DNA from: Verrucomicrobiales bacterium
GTDB lineage: Bacteria; Verrucomicrobiota; Verrucomicrobiia; Limisphaerales; CAIMTB01
DNA: 64,000 nt
Assembly (NCBI GenBank): GCA_016795425.1
Contig: JAEUHG010000044.1
Span: forward strand, 49,304 to 113,303
Direction: 5' to 3'
A model generated the notes under the pieces. It was given only the letters and a program-made list of their open reading frames with translations. It was not told where the DNA came from and ran no database searches. Shown here piece by piece: positions 17,496-26,192 of this stretch (within the stretch, counting starts at the first letter, position 1; each line of letters opens with the position of its first letter). A program made the translations under genes and the position numbers.

Positions 17496-17715
17496 GTGGA
17501 TTCGCGTTTTAAGGACGTCAATCGTCGCCTGGCGGGTGTTGCCTGGATGATTGGGCTCGGAGTGGGTTCATCGCTGTCGGCCCAGGACGCCAAGCTCGCC
17601 TACCACAGTGGTCGAAGGCACCGAACGGATCGGAACCGGAGATCCGATGCCGATTCTGGTGTCGCTGCAGCGTCCCGAGACGCAACGTTTCTACCGGGTG
17701 CAGGTCGGACCGTGA
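17496..17715 (+). pseudogene. Remnant of a secreted protein: signal peptide plus C-terminal tail
   Basis: A GTG at 17496 opens a frame with a good signal peptide (RRLAGVAWMIGLGVGSSLSAQ region). About 110 bases later a different frame carries the typical verrucomicrobial secreted-protein end, RPETQRFYRVQVGP and a TGA at 17713. Start and end of such a gene thus survive without its middle, in different frames, which fits an internal deletion with frameshift. The parent family is not known. Confidence 0.45.
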
Positions 17716-17859
17716 TGGAAGGTTGGAGCTGCGGGAATTCTCGGGAGCAAGGGGCCTTCGGAATGGACCGAACCGGCGACCGCCGGATGCACGAGAGACG
17801 GGTGCTTTGGAACCTCGTTCCCTGAGGTTCACGGAGGGAAGTATGTCGCCGACAAAGGG

Positions 17860-17885
17860 CACGGCCCCGGAAGACCGGGGCCGTG
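17860..17885 (-). terminator. Terminator hairpin of the LamG gene
   Basis: A perfect 11-bp stem (CACGGCCCCGG at 17860-17870, its complement at 17875-17885) with a 4-base AAGA loop lies 46 bases beyond the LamG gene's stop. On the minus strand it is followed by CCCTTTG, a weak T-tract. Confidence 0.65.
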
Positions 17886-17930
17886 TTCGAAGGAATGCCG
17901 AATGCTTGGGGCGCGTCGTGACGACCGATG

Positions 17931-20474
17931 CTATTGGCGCACGCGATAGAATTTCGCCCCGGCGGAGGGCGACGGTTGGTAGGGCGAGGTGGCGTTGGCC
18001 ACGGTGGTAAAGGGTCCGGTCACCGCGGCGGCTTCCTGGAGTGTTCCGCCCGAGTAGGTGATGGTGAGTTGCGCGCCATTGCGGCTGATCGCCAGCGTGG
18101 GCGTCGCCACGCCCGATCCCGTGGCCGCGTCGAAGTGCGCTTTCACGCGCTCGGCACTCAATGCCTTCCGGTAAATGGCCACTTCATCGACCGCTCCCGC
18201 AAAGGCGCGGCCGGTGCCACTGCCGCGTTGACCGATGGCCCAATCGGCTGCGACCGGGATGGCACCGACACTGTCTGCCTGGGAGGCAATTTGGGTTCCG
18301 TTCCGGTAGAGCACCCATTGTGTGCCGTCGTATGTGCCGACGAGATGGACCCAGGCATTTCCAGCCAAATCGGTCGCCGGAATGTCGGCGACGGCGTCGT
18401 GATCGGTGCCGTCAAAGACTCCCACGGCATATTTGGTGCCGTCGAGGATGCGGAGTCCGAGACCGGCGGTATCATCGACGGTCGGGCCGTGGCCGATGAT
18501 GAAGGCCGGCGTGCCTTGGGCTGCTGCAGGTTGCACCCAGGCTTCGAGTGTGATGGGCCCGGTGAAATTGAGTCCGTCCGGGTTGTTCAGGTTGATGTAA
18601 CTCTTCGTTCCATCCAGGGCGATGCCGTTATTGTCCGCTTCGAAGCCACCAAATGAGGATGGCCTGGGGCCGGCTTGTCCGTAATCGGCAAAGACCAGCG
18701 ATGCATCGGCAGCCCGGCCGAGCGAGCCGCTGTTGGCGAGGGGCGAATAGGCGGGTTCATTGAGTCGGAGGTAGCCAACGGGTTGATCTGCCAGCACAAC
18801 GGCCGCGTAGCCGGAAGTGCGGAGGGTGTTGGTTCCGGCCGCATAATGATTGGCAATTTGCTCGGCCGTCAGGGCGGCACGGTAGAGGGCCACCTCGGCG
18901 ACGGAACCGTCGAAGGGGTTTTCGCCAAGCTGGGTGTTGTTGTACGAACCAATGGCGAGACCGGACGGACCGTTGACAGCTTCGGCGGGATCATGGTCGT
19001 CGGTATTGGCGGCATAGCCACCGGATCCCTCGGCCACCAACTCACCATTGACATACAGTGTGGCGGAGCCGTTGGCGCCATCCCAAACCGCCACCAAGTG
19101 ATTCCAGGTTCCGGGCTTTCCGGCATCCGGAGTGGTGGCTTGGCCGGTGATATTGACACCGGTGGCGCTGCCTTCACCGGTGTACGTTCGGAAATTCCAG
19201 CCGGTCGCGGGAGAGCGTTGGAAGAAGACCCATCCCTGGCGATTGGCCCCAGGGTAGGAATAACGGTTCATGAGCGGCGCCGGTCCTGGCGCATCGGTGA
19301 CTTCGAGGTGGGGTTGCAGCCAAGCTTCAATAGTGAAGGATTCCGAAGCAGGCGGATTCATTTCGGCGCTCCAAGGAATCAACGTCTGCACACCGCCGCC
19401 ACCGCCATTCTTGGATTGATAGCTCGAAGCGGTGTCCGCGGTACCGAGAATCGGGCCGGGGACAGGGTGGCGCACACCCACCGAGTGGACGCCGTTGCCG
19501 GCGGCTCCAAGGCTTCCGAGGTTCACGGCCACATCGGCGCCTGGCGAAGGTTCGTCAAACCGAAGGTACGCCACCGGTTTGTCGGCAAGGACCAGTGCTG
19601 CGTAATCGGTGGTGCGCTGGGCATTGGTGCCGCTTTGAAAGTGCGCGAGGATCTGGGCGTCACTCAGTTTCGCGGCATAGAGGGCCACCTCGTCGACGGC
19701 GCCATGAAACGGGTTCGCGCCGGGTTCGGTGTTGTTGTAAGAACCGATGCTGAGGCCTGCCGGGCCGCGGACGGCTTCGGCGGGATCGTGGTCGTCGGTG
19801 TTGGCCGCATAAGCGCCCGAGGCTTCAGCCACCTTTTCACCGTTGACGAAGAGGGACGCGGTGCTGGCGGGGCCGTCCCAGACGGCGACGAGGTGATTCC
19901 ACGTGCCGGCTTTTCCGGCACCGGGATTGGACGCCTGCCCGGTGATGTTGATCCCTGTCGAGCTTCCTTCTCCGGTGTAGGTGCGGAAGTTCCATCCGGT
20001 CTCGGGCGATCGCTGAAAGAAGACCCAACCCTGACGGTTTGCCCCGGAGTAGGAGTACCGATTCATGAGCGGGGCAGGGCCAGGGGCGTCGGTGACTTCC
20101 ACCCCGGGCTGGATCCAGGCCTCAATGGTGAACGACTCCGTGGCGGGCGGATTGAGAGCCGGGTGGAACGGGATGATGTTTCGAGCGCCAGCACCGTCAT
20201 GGTACCCGGCTGGATTCGCATCGCCGGCAAGCGCGCCTCCCGTCGGATAGACATTGAAATTGGTGGCGTTGCCCGACGCTCCCGCGCTGCCCAGATTGTA
20301 GGCAATGTTGGTCCGGACAATGACGTCGTTGAGTCGATAGTAGGCGACTGGTCCGTCAGCCTTTACCGCCGAGGAGTAGTCGGCCGTGGCTGGCATGGAC
20401 AAGGTCACGCCGCCGGCCAGAGTGGCCGCGGCCAGCATAGGCAGTACGCCGCGATGTGGATGGGTTTGCATCAT
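17931..20474 (-). CDS. Secreted protein with three LamG/concanavalin-like domains
   Basis: The protein has 847 residues with a signal peptide ending near residue 31 (MPATADYSS). Three LamG-type jelly-roll modules follow at about 33-290, 291-556 and 557-800, each opening with a VAYYRLND or VAYLRFDE-type strand and containing SFTIEAW or LEAWVQP and WNHLVAVWDG or WVHLVGTYDG. The first two modules are close copies, the third is more distant. A short beta-rich tail ends in FYRVRQ. LamG domains bind glycans or other ligands; no catalytic residues are visible. It was probably extended by internal duplication. A strong hairpin lies downstream. Confidence 0.88.
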   Translation of the reverse strand: MMQTHPHRGVLPMLAAATLAGGVTLSMPATADYSSAVKADGPVAYYRLNDVIVRTNIAYNLGSAGASGNATNFNVYPTGGALAGDANPAGYHDGAGARNIIPFHPALNPPATESFTIEAWIQPGVEVTDAPGPAPLMNRYSYSGANRQGWVFFQRSPETGWNFRTYTGEGSSTGINITGQASNPGAGKAGTWNHLVAVWDGPASTASLFVNGEKVAEASGAYAANTDDHDPAEAVRGPAGLSIGSYNNTEPGANPFHGAVDEVALYAAKLSDAQILAHFQSGTNAQRTTDYAALVLADKPVAYLRFDEPSPGADVAVNLGSLGAAGNGVHSVGVRHPVPGPILGTADTASSYQSKNGGGGGVQTLIPWSAEMNPPASESFTIEAWLQPHLEVTDAPGPAPLMNRYSYPGANRQGWVFFQRSPATGWNFRTYTGEGSATGVNITGQATTPDAGKPGTWNHLVAVWDGANGSATLYVNGELVAEGSGGYAANTDDHDPAEAVNGPSGLAIGSYNNTQLGENPFDGSVAEVALYRAALTAEQIANHYAAGTNTLRTSGYAAVVLADQPVGYLRLNEPAYSPLANSGSLGRAADASLVFADYGQAGPRPSSFGGFEADNNGIALDGTKSYINLNNPDGLNFTGPITLEAWVQPAAAQGTPAFIIGHGPTVDDTAGLGLRILDGTKYAVGVFDGTDHDAVADIPATDLAGNAWVHLVGTYDGTQWVLYRNGTQIASQADSVGAIPVAADWAIGQRGSGTGRAFAGAVDEVAIYRKALSAERVKAHFDAATGSGVATPTLAISRNGAQLTITYSGGTLQEAAAVTGPFTTVANATSPYQPSPSAGAKFYRVRQ

Positions 20475-20619
20475 GTTCGAGTCAATGGAATGACCGGCTC
20501 CGACCGTTGGAAAGGGGACGCGCCTTTATCGCGGCGACGATGCACCGTAAGAAAGTCGATCCCAGCTCAACCGTGGTGCGCCGGGGTCGGAGGCATTTGG
20601 GACGCCCGCCGTAGAAACG

Positions 20620-21087
20620 TCAAGCCGTTGACTGACCGTCCGGCGGCGGCCAGACCGTCCCGGCGAGTTCTTTCGGCAGTTGCTTTGGATCAGTCGGCCA
20701 AAAGAGGTTGATGTCGAATTTCTCTCCCGGACCGAACTCCTGCTCCGGTGCCCCAATCATGAGCCAGAGTACCTCGTGATCGGTGTCGTTGAAGACCTGG
20801 CGCATCATTCCCGGTCCCACGAGCACGCCGCCATACCGGGGGATCGTAAGGGTTTCCTCGCCGACTCGCATCCGGCCGGTGCCTTCGAGGACAAAATAGA
20901 ATTCCTCGGCTTTGACATGCTTATGCCACGTGTTGGCGCTCTTCGGTGGAAATCGCCAGATTCGCGCTCCGAGGATTTCGCTCCGGGTGTGCTCGAGCAG
21001 GTCCGTGAACGGAATCTTCATCGGGTTGGCGACCTTCCAGACCTGGTCCTTCGGTTGAATGAGCGAATATCCAGAGATAGGTGGCAT
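20620..21087 (-). CDS. Cupin-domain protein
   Basis: The protein has 155 residues from ATG 21087 (MPPISGYSLIQP); a longer frame adds only unconserved residues. Cupin motif 1 is clear: His55 and His57 in TWHKHVKAEEF, with Glu61 or Glu62 and a following GTGRMRVG turn. In motif 2 the usual histidine position holds Arg96 (MMRQVFND), so the metal site may be incomplete. The fold occurs in isomerases, dioxygenases and sugar-binding proteins; the specific role is unknown. Confidence 0.8.
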   Translation of the reverse strand: MPPISGYSLIQPKDQVWKVANPMKIPFTDLLEHTRSEILGARIWRFPPKSANTWHKHVKAEEFYFVLEGTGRMRVGEETLTIPRYGGVLVGPGMMRQVFNDTDHEVLWLMIGAPEQEFGPGEKFDINLFWPTDPKQLPKELAGTVWPPPDGQSTA

Positions 21088-21342
21088 GGTTGAGCAGGGG
21101 ATGGTTTTCGAGAAAGGCGCGACCTCAGAGGCGCGGCACCTCTCCGGGTTCATGGGTTTAAATCGCGATCCGGTCTCAAACGGACGTGCATCGCAATCTT
21201 CCCATGCCTGACGTCATGTGCAAGCGAAGCGGCGACGACTGCAGCAGGGCCACCCGACCTGTCGGCCGCGCCCGTTTCTGAACCGCTGGAGAGGGGAGCG
21301 GGCCCGACACCTTCCAACTCGGGTTCTGGCAGCCCGACCCGG

Positions 21343-23526
21343 TCACGGCACGCCGTTCACGACCGGACTGACAAAGATGTAGAGGCGCTTGCGAACCGAC
21401 TGGGTGGAACTGTGACGGAAAAGACGTCCCAGCAGCGGCACATCTCCCAGCACCGCCACTTTGTCCACCGTGCGCTGGGTTTCGGTCACCAGCGGTCCGC
21501 GGAGAACGATCGTCTCGCCCGGTCCCGCGATCGCCTGCTGCGCACCGGCGATGCCATCCGCCACGGTTTGCCGCACACGCACGCGGGGCAGGGGCTCCTG
21601 GTAGGTGAACGGGGCCGCGCCCGGGGCTGTCACCGCGCTGGGCTTTTGGGGCGCATCATAACCGAGGAACTCGGTGACGCTGGCGGTGATCTTGAGCTGC
21701 ACCACATCGCCGGCGAGCCTTGGGACGACCTCCACCGACTGGCCGACAAAGAGTTTCTCGGTCTGATAGTTGACGAAGGGTGCCGTGTTGGTGGGGGTCG
21801 GTTGCACAACCTTTACATCGGTCACCAGCGTGCGCGCTTCCTTGATTTCGATCCGAGCTTCCCGGCCCGAAACGGTGGTCACCTTCGGCGCCGCGAGAAG
21901 CTCCATTCCGCCGCGGCCTTCGAGGCGATCCAGCAAGGCGGCGAATTGACCGGCGCCCAGCCGGACGGCCTGTCCTTCCGTCCGAAGAAGATCGACGCGC
22001 AAGCCCCGGCCGGTCGGCGAATCGTCCTGCGCCGGAAGATTCGTCGCACTGCCCGTCACGAGCGGGGCGTTGTTGGTGGGGGACTGACCGAAGAGCCAAT
22101 CCAGGCCAAGATCGTCGCCGCTCCGCTCCGTGATTTCCGCGAACTTCACCTCCAGGGTGATGGGGCGATCCGTGGCGGTTGTTCCTGTCGTTGCCACGGT
22201 GGGATGGCCCGCAGAGTTGGCTGGCGTAGCGGTGGCATCGGCGGTGGCGCCGGTGTGCTCCAACGACGCCGCCACACTGCGAAACTGTGGGTCCTGTAAG
22301 AGCGACGACAGGGTTGCAGGGGCCATACGCCGGACTTCGGTGGCGGACACCCCCGGAGAGTGGACCGCTGCCGGGAGTGTCGCCTGCAGGGCGTTCCGCA
22401 GCCCAAGGGCCGGTGCCGCGGGCCAAGGCGTCGCGAGGCAAACCCATGCGGCGGCCAGCATCGCGCCCGCCACCGGCCAGGAACGGAAGCGCGAAGGAGA
22501 TCCCGTCACCTCCACGTCCTGGGCGTCGAGCAGTTGTACCACGCGATGGGCCAGCTGGGATCGGAATCCACTGCCCACAACGCCCAATCCGCGCAAACCC
22601 GGAGCCGATACCAGGTCCCGTCCGAGGGCCACCAACGCCTCCGCCAAGGCAACGTGGCCGCCGGCAATTTTTGTCGCCGCCGCGGCATCGGCTGCTGATT
22701 CCGCCGCGGCTCGAAAACGACTCCGTGTCCACCAAACGGCGGGATGCCACCACGCGATCGCACAGAGCAGATCCGCAACCAGGCACCAGGCGGGGTCGTG
22801 CTGTTTAAGGTGGACCAGTTCGTGGGCCACCATGGCTTCGCATTGCTGGGGAGAGAAACGGTTGGTGAAGTCCGTCGGCAGGGCCACGGTGGGCTTCCAA
22901 ATGCCAAAGGCAACCGGGCCGGCAACCTCAGACGTCACCAGGATCCGTACGGACGATTGACCCAGGCGGTCGCGCAGTGCGGTGAATTCGCCACCGCCGG
23001 ACGAAACGGCGTCCTCCGAATCGCGGGCTTCACGGCGTCGAAGAGAGCGCATCCACAGGATCAGGCGCACCCGACGAAACAGGATGCTGCCCAGCACGAA
23101 TAACGTGCCGACGAGCCACAGCGCCCCCGGCCAGAACGCGGGAGGATTTGGCGCGGGCTCCGTTGGAGATCCGGACCCAGCCCCGGATCCGGATCCGGAT
23201 TTCTCGTTGGCGGTGGCCGGGGGGACGTCGGTGACGGAAGGCGGGGTTGCGGGGGGGACCAAGGTCGGCGCCGATCGAACCTCGACACGAGACGCTTGTC
23301 CGGCGGCGACGCGGTGCCGGGCCTCGATCGGCCAGCGGGGACGCAGATCGAGCACTTCGGCGGCCCAAAGCGTCGCGATCGCCAACAGGGCGGATTGCCA
23401 GATGGATCGTCGCGATGAGGGCGAGCCCACGAAGCGGGCTACCCCAGCCGCCAGCCCGACGAGCAGGAGGGTTGCGATGGCGAGTCGACCGGTGAAGAGG
23501 CCCCAGGTGACGAGGTCGACATTCAT
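21343..23526 (-). CDS. M56 (BlaR1-like) metalloprotease fused to a secretin-like domain
   Basis: The protein has 727 residues. The N-terminal part is a BlaR1/MecR1-type membrane protease: helices at about 8-30, 42-56 and 131-151, the zinc motif HELVH at 235-239 and Glu276 as probable third ligand in ESAAD. After another hydrophobic stretch (about 352-368) and a low-complexity linker, residues 456-724 form a secretin (type II/III secretion) C-domain: ITLEVKFAEI, LLAAPKVTTVSG and the signature VAVLGDVPLLGRLFR (690-704). It replaces the beta-lactam sensor domain of true BlaR1. Its start overlaps the upstream blaI-like gene by ATGA, so the two are co-expressed. A plausible role is envelope-stress sensing by the secretin part and proteolysis relayed to BlaI; this is inference. 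Confidence 0.85.
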   Translation of the reverse strand: MNVDLVTWGLFTGRLAIATLLLVGLAAGVARFVGSPSSRRSIWQSALLAIATLWAAEVLDLRPRWPIEARHRVAAGQASRVEVRSAPTLVPPATPPSVTDVPPATANEKSGSGSGAGSGSPTEPAPNPPAFWPGALWLVGTLFVLGSILFRRVRLILWMRSLRRREARDSEDAVSSGGGEFTALRDRLGQSSVRILVTSEVAGPVAFGIWKPTVALPTDFTNRFSPQQCEAMVAHELVHLKQHDPAWCLVADLLCAIAWWHPAVWWTRSRFRAAAESAADAAAATKIAGGHVALAEALVALGRDLVSAPGLRGLGVVGSGFRSQLAHRVVQLLDAQDVEVTGSPSRFRSWPVAGAMLAAAWVCLATPWPAAPALGLRNALQATLPAAVHSPGVSATEVRRMAPATLSSLLQDPQFRSVAASLEHTGATADATATPANSAGHPTVATTGTTATDRPITLEVKFAEITERSGDDLGLDWLFGQSPTNNAPLVTGSATNLPAQDDSPTGRGLRVDLLRTEGQAVRLGAGQFAALLDRLEGRGGMELLAAPKVTTVSGREARIEIKEARTLVTDVKVVQPTPTNTAPFVNYQTEKLFVGQSVEVVPRLAGDVVQLKITASVTEFLGYDAPQKPSAVTAPGAAPFTYQEPLPRVRVRQTVADGIAGAQQAIAGPGETIVLRGPLVTETQRTVDKVAVLGDVPLLGRLFRHSSTQSVRKRLYIFVSPVVNGVP

Positions 23527-23918
23527 CGCGCCCTCCGTTTCGCGGCGCGGATCAGTTTCTCGAGTTGGTCGAGTTCGGCCCGACTCACCTCCCGCGTGGT
23601 GAGGAGGTGGTTAACGGCGTCGGTCAGGTTACCTTCGAAGAGTCGCTCCACGAAGTGCTGGCCGACGCTGCGGTTGACTTCCTCGGCTCTGACCACGGCG
23701 CGGTAGTAATAAGTTCGGCCATTCTCGGTGTGGCTGACTAATCCGCGCGTCTCCATCTTGCGGAGCATCGTGGCGACGGTGGTGTAGGCGAGATCGCGCT
23801 CGGGGAGGAGTTCGGCGTGGACATCGGCGACGGAAGCGTCGGGGCGAGCCCAGAGGGATTGCAGGATGCGCAGCTGCAAATCGCCGAGGCGATGGGAGGG
23901 CGTGCTTGGGGTGCTCAA
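23523..23918 (-). CDS. BlaI/MecI/CopY-family repressor
   Basis: The protein has 131 residues. A winged helix occupies about residues 10-80 (LGDLQLRILQSLWAR, AYTTVATMLRKMETRGLV, the wing YYYRAVV), and a C-terminal dimerisation helix bundle follows. In BlaI systems a partner M56 protease triggers loss of repression; the partner overlaps the 3' end here. A matching palindrome lies just upstream of the start, so it probably represses its own operon. Confidence 0.92.
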   Translation of the reverse strand: MSTPSTPSHRLGDLQLRILQSLWARPDASVADVHAELLPERDLAYTTVATMLRKMETRGLVSHTENGRTYYYRAVVRAEEVNRSVGQHFVERLFEGNLTDAVNHLLTTREVSRAELDQLEKLIRAAKRRAR

Positions 23919-23931
23919 AACGACCGTGTTA

Positions 23932-23949
23932 ATACTAACAAGGTAGTAT
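23932..23949. promoter_or_regulatory. Probable BlaI operator
   Basis: ATACTA (23932-23937) and TAGTAT (23944-23949) form a perfect 6-bp inverted repeat with a 6-base spacer. It is centred about 22 bases upstream of the repressor start. The half-site TACTA resembles known BlaI/MecI operators, which are TACA/TGTA or TACTA-type dyads. Binding here would block the operon's own promoter. Confidence 0.7.
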
Positions 23950-23983
23950 AGGCGTCAAGACGGCGTTGGGGTGAGCAGGAGGG

Positions 23984-24255
23984 TCAGGGGTCCGGCGAGA
24001 AGAACGTGCGGTCCTGCAGCCACTGAATGTCCCGGTTGATTGGGGATTCGGTTTCGGCGAGATCATTCCGACCGGAGGCGGGAACTCGCGTTTTGGCCTC
24101 GCGAGGCTGATGGCCGAGGGCAGAGCCGGGAGGAGGAGGCCCCGGAGCAAGGCGATGACGGCGATGACGGCCAGCATTTCCACCAGGGTGAATCCCCTCG
24201 CGGTCGAACGCACCGGATGCCGCCGCGAAGGCTTGGTGGGGAGGCGAGTGATCAT
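23984..24255 (-). pseudogene. Decayed type II pseudopilin
   Basis: The frame starts at ATG 24255, overlapping the VCBS gene stop as ATGA, and has an intact prepilin N-terminus: basic leader, then RGFTLVEMLAVIAVIALL and LLLPAL. After about 50 codons homology ends. A different frame then carries the family's C-terminal end, SPINRDIQWLQDRTFFSPDP and a stop at 23984. Functional verrucomicrobial pseudopilins are about 250 residues, so roughly 150 or more codons are missing and the frame is broken. A shorter intact 106-residue protein in the first frame is the alternative. Confidence 0.65.
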
Positions 24256-25988
24256 GGGCGGCGCAACCGAAACATCCCCATGACCGAGGCATCGAGGGGG
24301 ATCGGCGTTCCGGCGCCCGAGGCGGCCGGGAAGGGCTCCCAGCTGAGCGGGGATAACGACGGCGTGAATTCCAGAATGTCGGCCGGCTCGGCGGACGACC
24401 AGGACAGGCTCAACCCACCATTGGGGGTTCGTTCGACGAGGAGTCGGGGAGGGGTTTGCTCGACGACCGTCAGGGCTTGGCGGGCCGGGATATTTCGCAA
24501 CTCCTGAACCCCGCCAGAGGGCCATTCGATGTGGACGACCTCGGCCATGGGGGCGTTGCCGAGTCCGAAAATCGCCTCGAGTGCATTGAAGGAGAGCCAG
24601 CCTTCGCTGCCGGCGATTTGGCGCAGCTGCCACACCTCGTGGCCGCTGATCGTTGCCTTGACGCGGATCCTGGTACCAATGGCCGAGCGATTCGACTGGG
24701 TCCCGACGCATTTCAGCTTGAGCCAGCCATTGGTATTTCCGTTGTTGCGGTACAACCCGTTCCGTTGAGCGGAGTGAATCGTGCCATTGGCTACTATGAC
24801 GTCCGGAAACCCATCGTTGTTGTAGTCGCCCCAGGCGCAGCCGCCGGCATTGGCGGCATCCGTCACGAGGGCCCCGCCGGTGATTCGAACGAAATTGCCG
24901 CTGCCGAGATTCCGGTACAGCCGGTTGTAACCAGGGCCTGGGGAGGAATCGACCGCCACAAAGAGATCGAGCAGTCCGTCGTTGTCAAAGTCGACCCAGG
25001 TGCCGCTGGTGAAGTGCCCCGTATCGGCGGTGAGCACGTTGTTGGTGAGGCGTTGGAAGGTTCCGTTGCCTTGGTTGTGAAAGAGGTAATTGCGAGTGGC
25101 GGCCTGGCCCAACCTTATGTTGGTCACGAACAAGTCCAGGTGGCCGTCATTGTCGTAGTCCCCCCAGGCGGCTCCACTGCTATCGCCACGAAAACCGACC
25201 CCGGCCGCGGCGGCCACTTGGATGAATCCCTGCGGTCCATCGTTGCGAAACAGGCTGTTGCCTTCGTCCTGCGAGTGCGTGACGAAGAGGTCCGGATCGC
25301 CGTCGTTGTCGTAGTCCGCCCAGGAGCCTTGGGTGGAACTGAGTTGTGGCTTGGCAATTGGCGATTGCAGGACGCGCTCGAATCGCCCGTTTCCCAAATT
25401 GCGGAAGAGAAAATCCGCTTGGTCGTACACCAGCGCCCCGTTGGGCACGAAGAGATCGAGATGGCCGTCACGATCCCAGTCCGCCCATGACGCCCCTACC
25501 GAATTGCCGACATCCGAAGCCAGGACGCCAATGTCCTCCTCCGTCATCAGGGTGAATCCACCGTGGCCGTCGCCGCGGTACAGACGGTTGGGCACGCTGG
25601 TGAGGGTGGCGACAAAGAGGTCCAGGGCGCCGTCGTTGTTGTAGTCGATCCAGGCGGACGCGTGGGTTTGGCCGGCAAGGGATTCGGAGACCACCGTGGA
25701 GGTCACCCGTTGAAACGTGCCGTCCCGATGGTTGTGGTAGAGGACATCGGTTTCTTCGGCACCGTTATGTCCCACAAAGAGGTCAAGCCAGCCGTCGTTG
25801 TCATAATCGCCCCAGGCCGCGGTATTCGATCGCGCCTCGTCGGTGGCGATGGCCCCGTCCGAGACGCGGGTAAATGGCGCCTCGAGGTTTTCCTGACCGA
25901 GCCCCGCAAGGGTTGCGACGGTCCACATGAGGAGGAGGATCAGGCGAGGGAGCGCATGGGAGAGAGGGGATGAACGGTGATGCATCAT
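24252..25988 (-). CDS. Secreted VCBS/FG-GAP repeat protein with ASPIC/UnbV domain
   Basis: The protein has 578 residues. The start at ATG 25988 follows AAGGA by a few bases and opens a signal peptide (ALPRLILLLMWTVATLAGLG). Seven calcium-loop repeats of the DYDNDGxxDLF type predict a seven-bladed integrin-like propeller. An ASPIC/UnbV domain follows (IGTRIRVKA, WPSGGVQEL), then a tail ending MFRLRRP. The protein is probably extracellular, in adhesion or substrate binding. It overlaps the decayed pseudopilin gene downstream, a pairing that recurs in fragments at 29 kb. Confidence 0.9.
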   Translation of the reverse strand: MMHHRSSPLSHALPRLILLLMWTVATLAGLGQENLEAPFTRVSDGAIATDEARSNTAAWGDYDNDGWLDLFVGHNGAEETDVLYHNHRDGTFQRVTSTVVSESLAGQTHASAWIDYNNDGALDLFVATLTSVPNRLYRGDGHGGFTLMTEEDIGVLASDVGNSVGASWADWDRDGHLDLFVPNGALVYDQADFLFRNLGNGRFERVLQSPIAKPQLSSTQGSWADYDNDGDPDLFVTHSQDEGNSLFRNDGPQGFIQVAAAAGVGFRGDSSGAAWGDYDNDGHLDLFVTNIRLGQAATRNYLFHNQGNGTFQRLTNNVLTADTGHFTSGTWVDFDNDGLLDLFVAVDSSPGPGYNRLYRNLGSGNFVRITGGALVTDAANAGGCAWGDYNNDGFPDVIVANGTIHSAQRNGLYRNNGNTNGWLKLKCVGTQSNRSAIGTRIRVKATISGHEVWQLRQIAGSEGWLSFNALEAIFGLGNAPMAEVVHIEWPSGGVQELRNIPARQALTVVEQTPPRLLVERTPNGGLSLSWSSAEPADILEFTPSLSPLSWEPFPAASGAGTPIPLDASVMGMFRLRRP

Positions 25989-26192
25989 GTTCCTTCGACC
26001 TTCTTCAAAGAATTCCGCCTTCGAGGTTACAGACATTCCGATCAGAGGTGCGGGGAGGTGTTTGAGCCCTGTGGCGCCGCCCGCTAGGCGACCGAGCGGG
26101 TGAACCTTGCATTTGGCTCTGGCCCTCGCGCGGTCGTCATTGGAGGGTGCCGCCACCGGCCCACGAGCGTGGAAATTCATTCCGAGTCGAAG

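Noticed and set aside
18675..20711. A 678-codon open frame on the plus strand
   Set aside because: It lies opposite the LamG gene, has no recognisable domain, and its Gly/Val/Arg-rich composition mirrors the real gene in a GC-rich genome.
23935..24711. A longer 258-codon reading of the pseudopilin frame
   Set aside because: The first 152 codons are antisense-like or shadow sequence inside the VCBS gene. The prepilin leader clearly starts at ATG 24255.
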